Assembly: GCA_014529385.2 (NCBI GenBank)
Contig: CM043953.1
Span: 92,620,842-92,684,841 of the forward strand
Source of the DNA: Adiantum capillus-veneris
Lineage: Eukaryota; Streptophyta; Polypodiopsida; Polypodiales; Pteridaceae
Length of the DNA stretch: 64,000 nt
Direction of reading: 5' to 3'
In this document: positions 1 to 10,623 of the stretch, piece by piece
Numbering within the stretch: position 1 is the stretch's first letter
Layout of the letters: each line of letters starts with the position of its first letter
The notes under the pieces: generated by a model
The model's database searches: none
Told to the model about the DNA's origin: nothing
The model's input: only the letters and a program-made list of their open reading frames with translations
Made by a program: the position numbers and the translations under genes

Positions 1-4
1 AACA

Positions 5-1590
5 TTGACAAAAATGGGTAAGGATTGTAACAGTCTAGACGATCTGTGGAAGCAAATCCGTGAGGCCAACGAGGCTAATAGGATGAGTAACCACATGAAT
101 AGCACGAGAAAAGATAAGAATGTAACCTTACCTCCTATTGAAGAACTTGAGGCAAGGTCACAAATGAACTTTGAGATACATTCACAAGGGGGAGACCAAG
201 GATGAATTAGTTTGGGGCACAGCCAACTAGACTCACTGAGAACTTTACCCTCTTACCTAGGAGAATATGAAGCCAAGTCCGAAGTGAGAGCAATACCATC
301 TCAAAGACTTTCTTCTAACAAAGTGATGGATTCACAAGGATTGATTGAGTTATTGTCCATACCTGTGGCATGCACAATCACATTAGCAGAACTCCTAAGG
401 TTACGGCCAAACAGGTGGACCACAGTAGGTAAATGACTAGAAAAATTTGGAGTAAGAGACCCCACCATGAGGCTACAGGAAGGGATCATAGAGTTGGACA
501 TGCCTCAACTAAACATTAGGCCAGTACCATTAAACAAGGTTTGAGAGTATTGTGAGGGAGAAGATGGAAACACCACGCTACCAGTAGAATTCCAAGAAGT
601 AGTTTCCAAAGCTATTCTTGACAGTGGAGCAGGAGTTACTATCGCCACCAAGAAAATCTGGAAAAAAAATGGGAAAAAATAGCTTTAAGGGCTACCAGAA
701 TGAAATTGAAATTGGCAGATGGGTTCATGGAGAAGCCTCTAGGACTCTTAGAAAAAGTGATTGTCACTTCGTGCGGGATCCAGTATGAGCATACATTTGC
801 AATAGTCGATTTCGACAAAAAGCACAATTATGAGATCATATTGGGAAGACCATTCATGCGACAATTGAAGATGGTCCAAGATTGGGGTTACGACCACATA
901 TACCTCAGACATGGCGAGACAGCAACTAAAATACACCTTAAAGACCATAGTTACAAAGATGTAAACCAAACACCTGTGGAAGAGTTTGATTCAGCTATTA
1001 CGGTAGCAGGATCGGAACTCCCAACATGGTTAGGGCAACAAAAAGAGCTATGGATGTGCGGAGCTTCACATTGTGGAAGCTTAAGAAGAGAGGAATACGT
1101 CTTAAAAAGAGCAATTGAGGACAAGGAGTATATTCCGAAACCTTTCCCTGAAGATGCCTTCGAACTTCTAGAATGGGAACACATACTAGCAACATTCGAT
1201 GTCTGTACCATTACAGATAGTCCAACAACAAAATTTTGTGATAAGGATGACTATGATGTGCTACCCTACTACATGGTAAACATTATAACAGGAGAAGATG
1301 AGACGATAGAACCACCGGGACAAGAAGAGTTTTATAACTCCTTTGAACATCTGGAAGTAAATGATGATGCAGATAATGAGTGTTCAGACACCTCAAGTGA
1401 GCATGGAAGGAAAACCGAGAATATCAAGTTTTATGATTTTGCTAATCAACACCCTAGTTGCCAGGAACGGTATAGGAGGGAACGAGCAGGAAACAAAGTG
1501 AGAGAGAACCTGATGCCCAGGATAAAAGGTAAAACTCACTATTTGATGCTTGTAAAAGCAGAGGATTGTGTCAAAGATCAAATATCATGA
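5..1590 (+). pseudogene. Ty3/gypsy gag C-terminus and retropepsin remnant
   Basis: Decayed gag-protease part of a Ty3/gypsy polyprotein, which would process the polyprotein inside virus-like particles. The stretch at about 330-430 reads as the typical pre-protease segment (PVACTITLAELLRLRPNRW). The catalytic Asp-Ser-Gly is at 620-628 (AILDSGAGVTIATKKIW). After an A-rich run at 661-682 the frame shifts, and the open frame from 700 carries the C-terminal protease signature ILGRPFM near 838-858, followed by MVQDWGYDHIYLR. The rest of this 296-codon frame is an acidic spacer with no motif I recognise. No CCHC zinc knuckle is visible; the 5' part lies outside the window. Several stops and at least one frameshift make it non-functional. 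The RT remnant follows on the same strand. Confidence 0.8.
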
Positions 1591-1832
1591 AGATTCTCAA
1601 AAGATCGAAAGGAAAGAACGCGAGAGAAAATAAAACAGGAAAGAAAATCTAAAACAGAAACAAAATCACAAAAATCACAAAAATCTCAAAAATAAAAAAA
1701 AGAAACAACAAAAGACCAAGAGTGGACCAAATTGGAGCGCTAACAGAAATACCAAGAATTGAAACGGTCTTTACGTGAGATATGGACTACTCTTGAAGAT
1801 AATGATGGTAAAGGGGGTCAGAAAGGGGAAAC

Positions 1833-2888
1833 ATGAATGTACCATCACACTATCGGAAATTTACCATCCAGGACAGAAAAATCATCATGACACCACCAGT
1901 CATGGAAAGAACCAACCAAGAATCTTACGATGGGCCAGAAAATGCAAAAAGGATAGACCTTGCACAACGAGGTGAAAAGCCTCAGCCGGTCTATATAGCA
2001 AACGATTTAGAGCCTGAAGAAGAAGAACGGCTAACCCAACTTCTCAAGAAGTATACATATGTGTTTGGATGGTCCTATAAAGACCTCAAAGTAGTTGATC
2101 CATCTAGATGCCAACATACAATTCCTTTGAAATCGGATGCAAAACATAGCAAACAACGTCCTTATACATATGATGACACATTTGTTAAACGAATCAAAGA
2201 AGAGATTGATAAGCTGATGGAAGCTGAATTCATCTATGAGATTGAACATACAAATTGGGTGTCACCCATTGTGGTAGTTCCCAAAAAGAAATGAAAATTG
2301 CGAGTGTGTGTAAACCTCAAAAAGGTAAATGCAGCTACCATAAGGGATAATTATCCCTTGCCAATCACATAACATGTACTTGAGCGGGTGGCTGGAAAAC
2401 GGGCTTATTCCTTTCTGGATGGGTTTTCAGGATATAACCAACTGGCAATAGCAAGAGAGGATCAACACAAAACAACAATTGCCACAGAATGGGAAATTTA
2501 TGCGTATCGAGTTATGCCGTTTGGCTTAACTAATGCCCCAGCTACCTTCCAAAGGTTAATGACGCACGCGTTCAAAGAATACCTGAGAATATTCTTGGAA
2601 ATATACATGGATGATCTTTGTGTACACTCTCTTCTACGAGAGGAACATATTGACCATTTGCAAAAGGTCTTTGAAAAATGCAGGACATATCGAATCTGTC
2701 TTAACACGAAAAAGTATATCTTTATGGTTTAGCAAGTCTGCATCTTAGGACACATTGTCTCAATAAATGGCATAACCATTGATCTATACAAAGTCAAAGT
2801 CATTGTAGACCTACCCAGGCCTACTAATGCTAAACAAGTGCAATCCTTCATGGGACACTGCGGATATTATCGAGGATTCATATACTGA
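1833..2888 (+). pseudogene. Ty3/gypsy reverse transcriptase remnant
   Basis: Reverse transcriptase fingers and palm of the same element as the upstream protease. Reading through stops shows RPYTYDDTFVKRIKEEIDKLMEA, then WVSPIVVVPKKK, a stop at 2292, LRVCVNLKKVNAATIRDNYPLP, SFLDGFSGYNQLAIA, MPFGLTNAPATFQRLM and the catalytic box YMDD at 2604-2615. A further stop follows KKYIFMV near 2732; then VCILGHIVSINGI and FMGHCGYYRGFIY complete the thumb region. Coding similarity ends abruptly at about 2888. No RNase H or integrase follows, so the element is truncated here by deletion or a later insertion. Assignment to Ty3/gypsy rests on these RT blocks and on protease preceding RT. Confidence 0.88.
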
Positions 2889-4480
2889 TAGCCTTTTTTT
2901 GGCTCTCCATAATTGCCATACTAATTTACTCCACCCTACCAAATTCACCCAAACGCTATGGTTATCCCTACCATTTCACTGTACATAGGCGTGTGTGAGT
3001 TAGGGGGCTTTCCCCATATCTTCTTAAAAACCCTCAGCTAGCTAGTCACTGGGCTAGTTGAGCCAAAAAAATAAAAAAAATAAAAAAATAAAAGCATATT
3101 ATGGCCTCTTTGTGTGTAAATATTTCATTGTATATATGGCCTAAATATAGGGATTTTTTATAATTATTTTGGTATTTTATTTAAATATTTCTACTTAGGT
3201 GTGTGTTTTATTAAACCTATGTACACCTTCTTTCATCCTCTTACACCATAATTATATTTTTTGCCAATATGTACATACTCTAACCTCATATTTTTCCTTT
3301 ATACAAATCACTCCCACATTTTCACCCTCGCCCTCGTGAAAACAAAAAATTGATTTCTACTCATTGGTTACGTTTATTATATTATTTACTTGCATACCTT
3401 TTCCTCTTTCACCCAAAATAATTCAAGGAGGGACCATATCATATGATTCCAATATCTTTCCATATCCATAACTCCTCCATATTTTTATTATTATTTTTAC
3501 TCATTATTCTAACACCATGTGCTCATTGAGCTAAAGTCCATGAATAGTCCATACACTAGTCCCACCATGTATATATTTCTTTATTCACCAATAATCCTCC
3601 TCCATGCATGGGTCAAGGGCAACTTGGATGCTTTGTATTATAATATGACAAAGGAGGGGCTCACTCTTGGATGCATTGTACAAATTCAACAAAGGAGGGG
3701 GCCACTAAAAGACTTTTGCAGGCATAAAAAACAGGCTTTTTGGTGAGAGTTTTGGCACCTATCTCCACTCCGACTTTGGAGCGGTGGTCAAAAGAGAAAA
3801 TGTAGCCCACGCTCTGAATAATCACCTCAAATTTTTTCATGATTTTTGGAGCTACCAGCGGTGAGCTATGATTTTTTGAGTGGACCCCAGTCTGTTCACT
3901 TTTCTCACAAGTAGCCCTTAGTCTTCTCTCACCCTTCCACACACCTACTCACTCTTACACATCCCTCCCTCTCCTTCCCTCACTCAAACCTGCAATTTCC
4001 ATGGCTTCTCCCACCCTCTTCACCATTACCCTTCTCTCTCATCCCTATAGTTCTTTTATGAACCTCTACATACATACACCCTCTCCATGTCTCTCTCTAT
4101 TGCTTCTATGTTACAATTTCATTTACCTCTCCTAAAAATATCTAAAATTCAGCATCTTAACCATGATAACTTCTGAAAATTGAGGATTTTTCATCAACAA
4201 ATCCTCTTTTCATCGTGGTGGTCAACCGTGGCGGCGGCGTAAAGAAGCGAAGAAGAAGAAGAAGACCAGCGGTCATTTTTTCCACAATCTACACAAGGGT
4301 GAGTTCAAGCTTCTTCAAAGCTTCACCATCTCAATGATTCTCTTTTAATTCACCCCTCTTCATTCATCAAATCAACTCACTCTACCCATTGTAAATGTAA
4401 CATTAACTTTCTAGTGATTACTAACGACTAACATACTAACACAAAATAGCATTGACCTAACCATAAAAGACACCTCACCT
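2889..4480. other. AT-rich non-coding DNA
   Basis: Between the truncated RT and the promoter-like region I see no coding frame with recognisable protein features. The sequence is AT-rich with short CT-rich runs (3940-4130, 4490-4520) and a GAA run near 4249-4263. It may contain the 5' part of the LTR proposed just downstream, but I cannot place a boundary. Confidence 0.4.
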
Positions 4481-4694
4481 CAAGACATGTGTATAGTAAC
4501 TCTCACTCTCTCTTTCTCTCTCCTTACTTACTTTCACCTTATCTACCATCAATAATGCTCTCTTTTGAGCCCACACCCATGACTCAAGTAGACAAACAAG
4601 GCCCGCAATGTTTTGATATTCAAAAAAATCATAATCTTGATTTGTTAGCTTGTAAATTAGGATTTCCAATAATCTTTATGAGGGGTCTCCAACC

Positions 4695-4702
4695 TATAAA
4701 TA
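4695..4702 (+). promoter_or_regulatory. TATA box of putative LTR promoter
   Basis: TATAAATA followed by CACCTC/CTCAC-type sequence is a good plant RNA polymerase II core promoter match. It lies about 920 bp upstream of the leader ORFs and 1.46 kb upstream of the gag ATG at 6157. Confidence 0.5.
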
Positions 4703-4904
4703 GACCCCTCTCCTTCTTGTAAAACAACCTCCAATATCTCACATAGCACCCCAACACTCTATGCGTGAGGAGAGACTTAGGTGTAGCAACCACTTGTGAG
4801 CTTCACTCTTGGTGTGAGAGAAGCCTTCAAGCTACACATTGTAAGTGAGAGAGCGTGAGTTCCACAAATCTCAAAACCACTATTGTATATGCTCCTTCAT
4901 CATC

Positions 4905-4910
4905 AATAAA
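4905..4910 (+). terminator. Possible polyadenylation signal
   Basis: AATAAA about 200 bp downstream of the TATA box, the spacing often seen across U3-R of plant LTRs. Only the hexamer and its position support it. Confidence 0.3.
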
Positions 4911-5619
4911 TTGAGGTTTGGTGCATCAAAGGCGTGATTCGATGTTCAAATCTTCGTCCTTCCATTTGTGCAATACGGTTTGGTGAATTCAAGGTGACTT
5001 GTGTATTTTGAGTTTTTATCGGTTGATCTTGATTTTGGAAAGTGTTTTAGTGTGTTTTTCATTGCCATTTTTTTGTCCATTGTAAGAGGGTATTGTGGTG
5101 AGAGGTCTCCCACACCCTAAGACAGTGTGTGTGTGTTTTGGCAATGTTTAGAAATCACTAAGCATTGAGTGAGTTTTGTACAAGTTCTATGATAGCATCA
5201 TAACGAACCATCTCCATTTGCAAGTCACAAATAAGGTATTACGCAAGATCCTTTCCTCTCTCTCTTCCCTTTTCTCTAGCTCTCTCTGGTCCATTTCATG
5301 TGTGTCTTGGTGTGAGGTTGCTTGTGTGTGTTGTGTGGTGCATCTTCTTGGTTGTGCCAAAATCTCTCTTGCGTCCTAGTTCGCATACCATAACTAAGTG
5401 GTGCCCCTATCTTGTTTGGGTTTGGCTGTGGGTTTGTTGTTGTGTTGTGCTTGTGGTTGTCCCAGCCCCAATTGAGCAGCACGGGAGCCTTGAGTGGTGT
5501 TTAGAGGTCGCCTCTCTTGTTGCTCGCCCCGGACCGCCTCAATTTTGGTGCCCCCACTGAGGAACAGGCTTGTGTATGTTTTGTGAAGGCTCAACCTTTA
5601 GCATAATCAAGTAGCTTGC

Positions 5620-6072
5620 ATGAATCACGAGAATTTGTATGATCCCTTCATTCCCATTGCAAGGAAAAAGGTACACATAATTTTTAGTACTAAGTTGCAA
5701 TTTGAGCGAGTAATTCGTAGAATTTTAGGTCCTCTTAGGTTGGTAGAGATAAATGCATCAGTAAATCCTTTTATTTTGCCTCTCATTAGGTACGACCTTA
5801 GTTTGGACGTCTATATTTTTGTTTTGTTTTAAGAATTAGTTCATGCATAGACCATGGATAATGGCCCAGGAATACAGGTTTTTTCCTTTCATTTCACTCC
5901 ACACATTAGAGTAAACATTGCAATTAGTAGAAAAATCCATTTTCAACAACGTATGGTATTCATGTTTGGTGCCCAAAGAGTAGGAGAAATTCTCGCGTCA
6001 CCAAACCCTGTCATTCTACCTCTTATTGATTATCATAGGTCATTTGATGTGAATATTTGTATTTTGTTGTAG
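5620..6072 (+). repeat. Two tandem leader ORFs derived from one duplicated segment
   Basis: Two small ORFs upstream of gag, 5620-5832 (70 codons) and 5854-6072 (72 codons), share a pattern across a period of about 240 bp. Aligned residues include the central L/V-V/G-E-I-x-A-S-x-N-P, then ILPLI, Y, and a C-terminal D-V-x-I end (VYIFVLF and VNICILL), each stopping at the equivalent position. DNA identity is low, so the duplication is old, yet both frames remain open. They could be upstream ORFs in the LTR leader or relics of a Gag N-terminal repeat. I recognise no domain. Confidence 0.5.
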
Positions 6073-6156
6073 AATAGATTGCAATTTAGAAAATATTATT
6101 GTGTAAATCTTTTAAAGAAAGAAAAAACAAAAACGCGTCACTTTGAAATCAATTCA

Positions 6157-6399
6157 ATGGAGAGCCAACGCCAAATGTCTGGATATCCTCTTTTCTTTGG
6201 AGAGCCTGGAAAGGATGCAGAATTATTTCTAGCGAATTTCAAGATGTCTTGCCGTATCAAGAGGATAGTAACTGATCAAGAACGTGTAGAAATGTTTGAG
6301 GTGGTCCTTAGGAAAGATGCTAGCACTTGGTTTGACTCTTTGCCTGAGGAAGTTAAAGGGAATTAAACGGAAGTTTTGAATCGTTTCAAGAAATGCTTA
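6157..6399 (+). pseudogene. Ty3/gypsy Gag fragment (copy A)
   Basis: The frame from the ATG at 6157 reads MESQRQMSGYPLFFGEPGKD, then a capsid-type segment: AELFLANFKMSCRIKRIV, a loop, VEMFEVVLRKDASTWFDSLPEEVKGN and, after a TAA at 6364, TEVLNRFKKC. The pattern F-x-G-x-P, FL-x-NF, L-x-x-x-A-x-x-W-F and L-x-x-RF-x is that of plant retrotransposon Gag (capsid fold). Only about 80 codons remain. Without any frameshift the frame runs on into integrase C-terminal sequence, so the rest of Gag, protease, RT, RNase H and most of integrase are deleted. Confidence 0.7.
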
Positions 6400-6720
6400 G
6401 AATGGACAGGGCATGAGCTCTCTTCAAGAATAGATGATCTTGAAAAGCTAGATGAACTCCACTTGAGAGCTGTAGCTTCAATCTATGCTAAAAAGAGAAG
6501 ACAAAAAGAGTTTTTTGACAAGCACGTGCGTACTAAAGAGTTCAAAACAAGTGATTATGTACTTGTTTATACTTTGAAGCAACATGCCAAGAAACTTAAA
6601 AAGTGAGGGATGGGACCCTTTGTGATTAGTGATCTATCACAAAGTGGAGCTGTCAAGCTTGCTACATTAGCAGGTGAAGAAATGCCGAACTAGATTAGTG
6701 GATGTCGATTGAAGAAATAT
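6400..6720 (+). pseudogene. Ty3/gypsy integrase C-terminal fragment (copy A)
   Basis: Same frame as the Gag fragment. LEWTGHELSSRIDDLEKLDE at 6400 onward, then IYAKKRRQKEFFDKHV, VLVYTLKQHAKKLKK, a TGA at 6604, GMGPFVISDLSQSGAVKLATL and a TAG before ISGCRLKKYH. This is the integrase C-terminal barrel region that follows the DDE core. The equivalent in copy B (about 63350-63030, minus strand) has LEWTEHELSEILEDLEKLDK and SGAVKLSTLDSEPMANWISGCHLKK. The B sequence shows that the stop before ISGC was TGG (Trp). No chromodomain follows; instead the frame enters a second retropepsin-like domain. Confidence 0.75.
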
Positions 6721-7266
6721 CATCTACCACTCACACAGGAAATGCTTCAACAAATCCATCAAGGAAAACAACGAATGAAGGAAAAACAGAGAGTACGAGA
6801 GGAAGCTCAAGAAGAAGCAAAAGAAGGCATTGCAAAACGAAGACTTCTGCGACAACAACAACAAAGTGGAGCATCATTGCGAATCAATACCATTCGAATA
6901 ACGGAGTTGGATGAAGACAAAGTGGAGCCAATAATTGCAGTCAAAGTGGGCAGCAACCAAGTTGAATCGACGGCATTGCTTGATTCTGGAGATCAATCAA
7001 ATTTGATCTCTTATGGATTATACCAACAACTCAAATCCACAGGTCAACTTCATCCTACTCCTCGAGTGTTTGAAAGTAGTACATCACAACCGTTGAAAAC
7101 ATTGGGATGGACTATATTGCATGTAGAAATACATCAATATATTTAACCACACAAACTCTATGTGGTAGAGGTTGAAAACACACAACACCCAATGATGTTG
7201 CAACAACCTTGGCAAAAAGAGTACAATGTGCAGATAGATTGGGATGCAAAGGCAGTCAAAATTTAG
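6709..7266 (+). pseudogene. Second retropepsin-like domain downstream of integrase (copy A)
   Basis: The frame continues from integrase into a basic, Gln/Arg-rich helix (about 6726-6880, QQIHQGKQRMKEKQRVREEA) and then an aspartic-protease-like fold: ESTALLDSGDQSNLIS with Asp-Ser-Gly at 6982-6990, and after a stop at 7144 the C-terminal signature HPMMLQQPWQKEYNVQIDW at about 7186-7242, standing where retropepsins have I-L-G-x-P. Copy B has the same two blocks at the same place (63028-62460). Ty3/gypsy protease normally lies between Gag and RT, so this is either an extra domain or a relocated one. Family assignment rests on the two spaced motifs and correct spacing; catalysis is not claimed. 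Confidence 0.62.
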
Positions 7267-7482
7267 CATGCACATGAACAACAGGTGATAGCCTTTGCTT
7301 AGCAATATCGGAATAATCAGCTGCAAGCCATGCAATCACAAGAAAAAGAGACAAAAACAAGAATGCCACCAAAGAACAACATGATACCCAAAGCCAACAA
7401 ATAGGTAAAAGCAAACCATGCTGACTACGTACATACGAAGTCATAGACCGCAGTGCAAAGACCTCAATTACCAAAACAATAG

Positions 7483-7953
7483 AAACAAGTATGGATGCGG
7501 AAGGATAGAAATGACATGGCAGACAAACAAAAATGCAACGAAAGAATTCAATCGAAGCAGATAGTTCAAACAAACAGCAAGGACATAAAACAAATATGGA
7601 TCCCAAAGAAGATGCTCAACAATAACCCAAATGTTACTTGCATTTGGATACCAAAACAAAAGCAAAAGGAACTCCCTTCAGTACAAGCAACAACGGAAGT
7701 TAGACAGCTGCATTTGAAAAAGGACAGCCGACTTATGTGGATGCCAATCAACAACAAAACAGTGGCAACAAAAGAAGTAGCAAAACATCTACAAATACCG
7801 GCAAAAAAAAAATACCAATGGAAAGCAAAGGAAATACGGTCCACGGCCATTCCGGCCAAGCCAATCCTCTCCATAGAAACAACTACTGTTATATCAACAG
7901 TAGCGGCTAAGCAATTGCTTGTGGCAAAAAAAAAATTAAAAAAAGAGCAGTAG
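7483..7953 (+). pseudogene. Basic ORF with repeated Trp-x-Pro-Lys motifs (copy A)
   Basis: Still in the frame that started with Gag, a Lys/Gln-rich open stretch carries repeated W-[IM]-P-[KI] units: QVWMRK at 7483, KQIWIPKK at 7588, CIWIPKQK at 7636 and RLMWMPIN at 7729, with spacings of about 16 and 31 residues between later units. No known fold is evident; composition suggests a basic, disordered, nucleic-acid-binding tail. Copy B has the same motif pair (KIWVPKAQ and, with TGG now TAG, QI-stop-VPKT) in the same position. A Trp-Val-Pro-Lys motif also occurs in spacer regions of plant Ty1/copia polyproteins, but here it follows a Ty3/gypsy integrase. Confidence 0.5.
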
Positions 7954-8169
7954 AGTTATAGCTGTTACTTGCAAAGAAAACAGGAAACCTTGACGGCGAA
8001 TGCCAATAAGCATCTTGCTTATTCCCTTCTCTTGCACAGCATTAATTTTTCCATGCATTGACCAAGTATGCATAAATTAGGGCCACAATAATTGGCCAAG
8101 CATTAGCACAAATTTTTCAACCTATGCACGGCACATACTTTGAGGCGATACCTTAACGTCCGGGAGGGC
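7954..8169. other. Non-coding stretch between WxPK ORF and purine tract
   Basis: No open frame of note. It sits where copy B has a 97-codon frame (62075-61782, minus) that I could not align convincingly. Confidence 0.3.
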
Positions 8170-8175
8170 TCCGGC

Positions 8176-8191
8176 TAGGAGGGGGGGAGGC
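8176..8191 (+). other. Internal polypurine tract (copy A)
   Basis: AGGAGGGGGGGAGGC just after the WxPK ORF. Copy B has AGGAGGGATGGGAGGGC at the same place (61803-61787, minus). Such tracts prime plus-strand DNA synthesis in LTR elements and normally abut the 3' LTR. Here no canonical LTR start (TG) follows immediately, so it may be a central or former polypurine tract. Confidence 0.45.
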
Positions 8192-8827
8192 ATTCTCAAA
8201 TGCGGAACCAATAGCCAAAAGAGTTAAAAAGGGCATGATTTTCGACTATTTTAAGGGTTGTTGTTTGATTGCAAAATTTTTTGGACTAACCCAAGTACAT
8301 ATGTCCTTATACATCATGTATCTACAGGTATATGGGGCCAAACGCCAAATCAAGTCCCTAGGTGTGTGTATATAAGTAGAAATAGCCAGTTTTCGGGCAA
8401 AATATTGGTAAAACATAGAAATCCAGCCGTAAAAATTTCATGTGAGTGTATATAATGTTTTGCGGTGATGTTTGTGATTTATTATGATTTTTGGAGATTT
8501 TTTGGGTTTGATTTTCTATTTTCCTTTTAATTTTGCTAATTTTCGGCAGAAAAACTTCAAAAATATAAAAAGCAGGTGAAAAACGGTCGTAATGAAAAAA
8601 AAAATGGGGAGGATCAGTGACAATAGTACAAACTATGGTAGAATAGGGGTGCAATTATGAGACTAGAGCGAAAAACGTGTTTGGGCCAGGTTTTGACCGA
8701 AATGCCAAATTTCTGGTAAACAGAGCAAATGGAGTCCAAATCAAGAAATTTTTGATCCTAAACCGCATCTCGCAAGAAGACAGGAGCACATGTCAAATTT
8801 CATGAAAAGTGGTTCGGGGACCTCCAT
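8192..8827 (+). other. AT-rich upstream region of promoter-like block (copy A)
   Basis: AT-rich, no coding frame recognised; contains TATATAAG at about 8369-8376 and a second TATATAA near 8450. Patches align with copy B minus strand 61440-61160, for example AAATTTTTGA-x-x-CTAA (8747-8765 compared with about 61240), so it belongs to the shared module. It could be U3 of an LTR or an internal promoter. Confidence 0.35.
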
Positions 8828-8833
8828 TATAAG
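8828..8833 (+). promoter_or_regulatory. TATA-like box upstream of conserved leader exon (copy A)
   Basis: TATAAG lies 7-12 bp before the block TCACCTCATTT (8840-8850) conserved in copy B, where a TATAGATA stands in the same relative place (61157-61150, minus). Position conservation is the main support. Confidence 0.4.
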
Positions 8834-8839
8834 AAATTT

Positions 8840-8954
8840 TCACCTCATTTTCACTATTGACCTTGTGGAGAGAGCTTCTGCCACCTAGGGCGAACGGACC
8901 TTCTAGCAGCTTCTACAACGCGTACGACTACCCGACGAGCTTTAGACATGAGAG
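8840..8954 (+). other. Conserved untranslated leader exon (copy A)
   Basis: Aligns with minus strand 61132-61020 of copy B: TCACCTCATTT, a CCTT-x-G-x-GAGAGAG patch, TTC-x-GCC, and a 3' end ACATGAG-R-G followed by GT-A/A-G/R. It ends at a splice-donor match. No ORF crosses it in both copies, so I read it as a 5' untranslated exon of the coiled-coil ORF mRNA. Confidence 0.5.
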
Positions 8955-9773
8955 GTAGGCTCACCACCTTGAGATTTTTGCACATGTTTGTCGTTTTGTC
9001 GCGAAAACTAGCGTAGGGTTCACACACAAAGTGGGCGGTAGAGACCTACAAGTAGAGGCGGCGACCTAATGGCTAACCCAAAAGAAACAAGACTTCATCG
9101 GCAGCTTACCCTAGCATAGGAGACCAGTCCTGGATGTCCAAAGGAAGTAGAAAAACATCGGGAAAAACCATAATTCTTAGAATCCCGCAAGAGGCCACCA
9201 AATGGGAAATCGGCGAAAAGGCGACCAAATGCTACCAAAATTCATGGGTAGGAGCATCCCGACATGCTTGACAAGTCTATGTGACCCGCAGGACCAAAAA
9301 GTGACCCGAAGTGGCACTAAACTTCAGAAACGGCATTAGACACACAAAGCGTCAAATTGCTCTCGCGGCCAAACCGCATGCCCGTTTGCCACCAAACTTC
9401 ATGAGCGGCTTCCCTAGACCATCAACAACCAAGTCCTATGGTGGTAGACCACCACTAATCATCGAAGACATGCAAACGCAACCATGGGTGCTTCTAGAGC
9501 GACAAATTGCTAAATGAAGCTCCGGTGAAGCAAGAGTCGACAAAAAACATACGGCAAGTATCCCCAAGGGATCGGGAAGCTATGGAGACCAACATCAAGA
9601 AATTTCATCGCCAAAAGGCACTTGAAAAGTCAGAAAATGGCTCGGAGGCTCTGAAGTCCACACAGGGAGTTATTCTCTATCCATTTGACTTTTTTTATTG
9701 AAATAAGGCTTAAAAGGGACTCAGGGGGACCAGAGGCAGGCACTAGGAGCACAATCCATGAAAAAATCATCAA

Positions 9774-9799
9774 GAGACATCCTACGCGTAGGATGTCTC
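9774..9799. repeat. Palindrome 1 of copy A array
   Basis: AGACATCCTACG followed directly by its exact reverse complement at 9775-9798, extended one pair by flanking G/C. Centre is ACGCGT. Confidence 0.9.
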
Positions 9800-10059
9800 A
9801 AGGGAATTTCTGGGCACAAATCCCAACATTTTTTCATCATACACATTTTCTGAATGACTTTTACATGCTATCCATCAAGTCTCATCACATTTGGACCAAA
9901 ATTGACCTCATATGCATGAAAAAACGCAAAGTTAGGGCATAGAGGCAATAATGGGCCATAGACCTACCAAATACTGTCCAAATCACATGAAACTTGCACA
10001 ACACATTCACCAACACATCAACAATCAATCTGTGTGGTCAGAAGCAAAAATTGGTGAAG

Positions 10060-10085
10060 TAGACATCCTACGCGTAGGATGTCTA
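10060..10085. repeat. Palindrome 2 of copy A array
   Basis: Identical 24-bp core at 10061-10084, 286 bp after the first; one extra flanking T/A pair. Confidence 0.9.
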
Positions 10086-10346
10086 TTTGATATTTTTGGC
10101 CTTCAGAGGATGGTTGTTCATTCTAGATCCAATCACCTCGTCATCAAGAGCTCACATATCAATTTTGAAGCCATTCTAATCATTTTTGACCCCCAACACC
10201 TTCAAGATACACTTTTTTGAGCCCAAAAACACTACACAAGCTCTTGCAAGCATCAATCCTTGACCAAATCCAAATCCAAGAGCATATCCATGCTCCATAG
10301 GCCAAGGACTACCCACAGAACAAATCTCATGTCATTTTGATGAAAA

Positions 10347-10370
10347 AGACATCCTACGCGTAGGATGTCT
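10347..10370. repeat. Palindrome 3 of copy A array
   Basis: Identical 24-bp core, 286 bp after the second. Preceded by GATGAAAA, as is the fourth copy. Confidence 0.9.
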
Positions 10371-10623
10371 CCAGCATAATTTGGACCTTCTGAGTGACAT
10401 CATGGGAGCCAATACCATGGTGCAATGAGCCCATATACCAATTTTCAACCCTTTTGGACATCAATTGCTACCTGTTATGGAATTTCTACCCAATTTGTGA
10501 CCTAAAGCCTAAATCAGCCAAAAAAACCACTTTTTGATGCCCAAATCCATATCCAAGCACATAGCCATGTTCCATAATCCATGCACTACCAGCATGTCAA
10601 GTATCAACCAATTCTGATGAAAA

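Larger units (their letters stand above)
4481..5600 (+). other. Putative LTR and untranslated leader of copy A
   Basis: The block has the order of signals expected in a plant LTR and leader: TATA box at 4695-4702, a CACCTC/CTCAC-rich stretch, then AATAAA at 4905-4910 about 200 bp later, and GT-rich leader sequence. TGGTGCCCC occurs at 5399-5407 and TGGTGCCCCCACTGAGG at 5546-5562; either could be a primer-binding site because it starts with TGG, but I cannot name the tRNA. A TGGTGCCCC also occurs at 49725 in another LTR-like region. I did not find a matching partner LTR in the window, so the limits are uncertain. Confidence 0.35.

Noticed and set aside
2889-3130. LTR directly after the truncated RT
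   Set aside because: No polypurine tract or TG start at the boundary; RNase H and integrase are absent, so a 3' LTR is not expected there.
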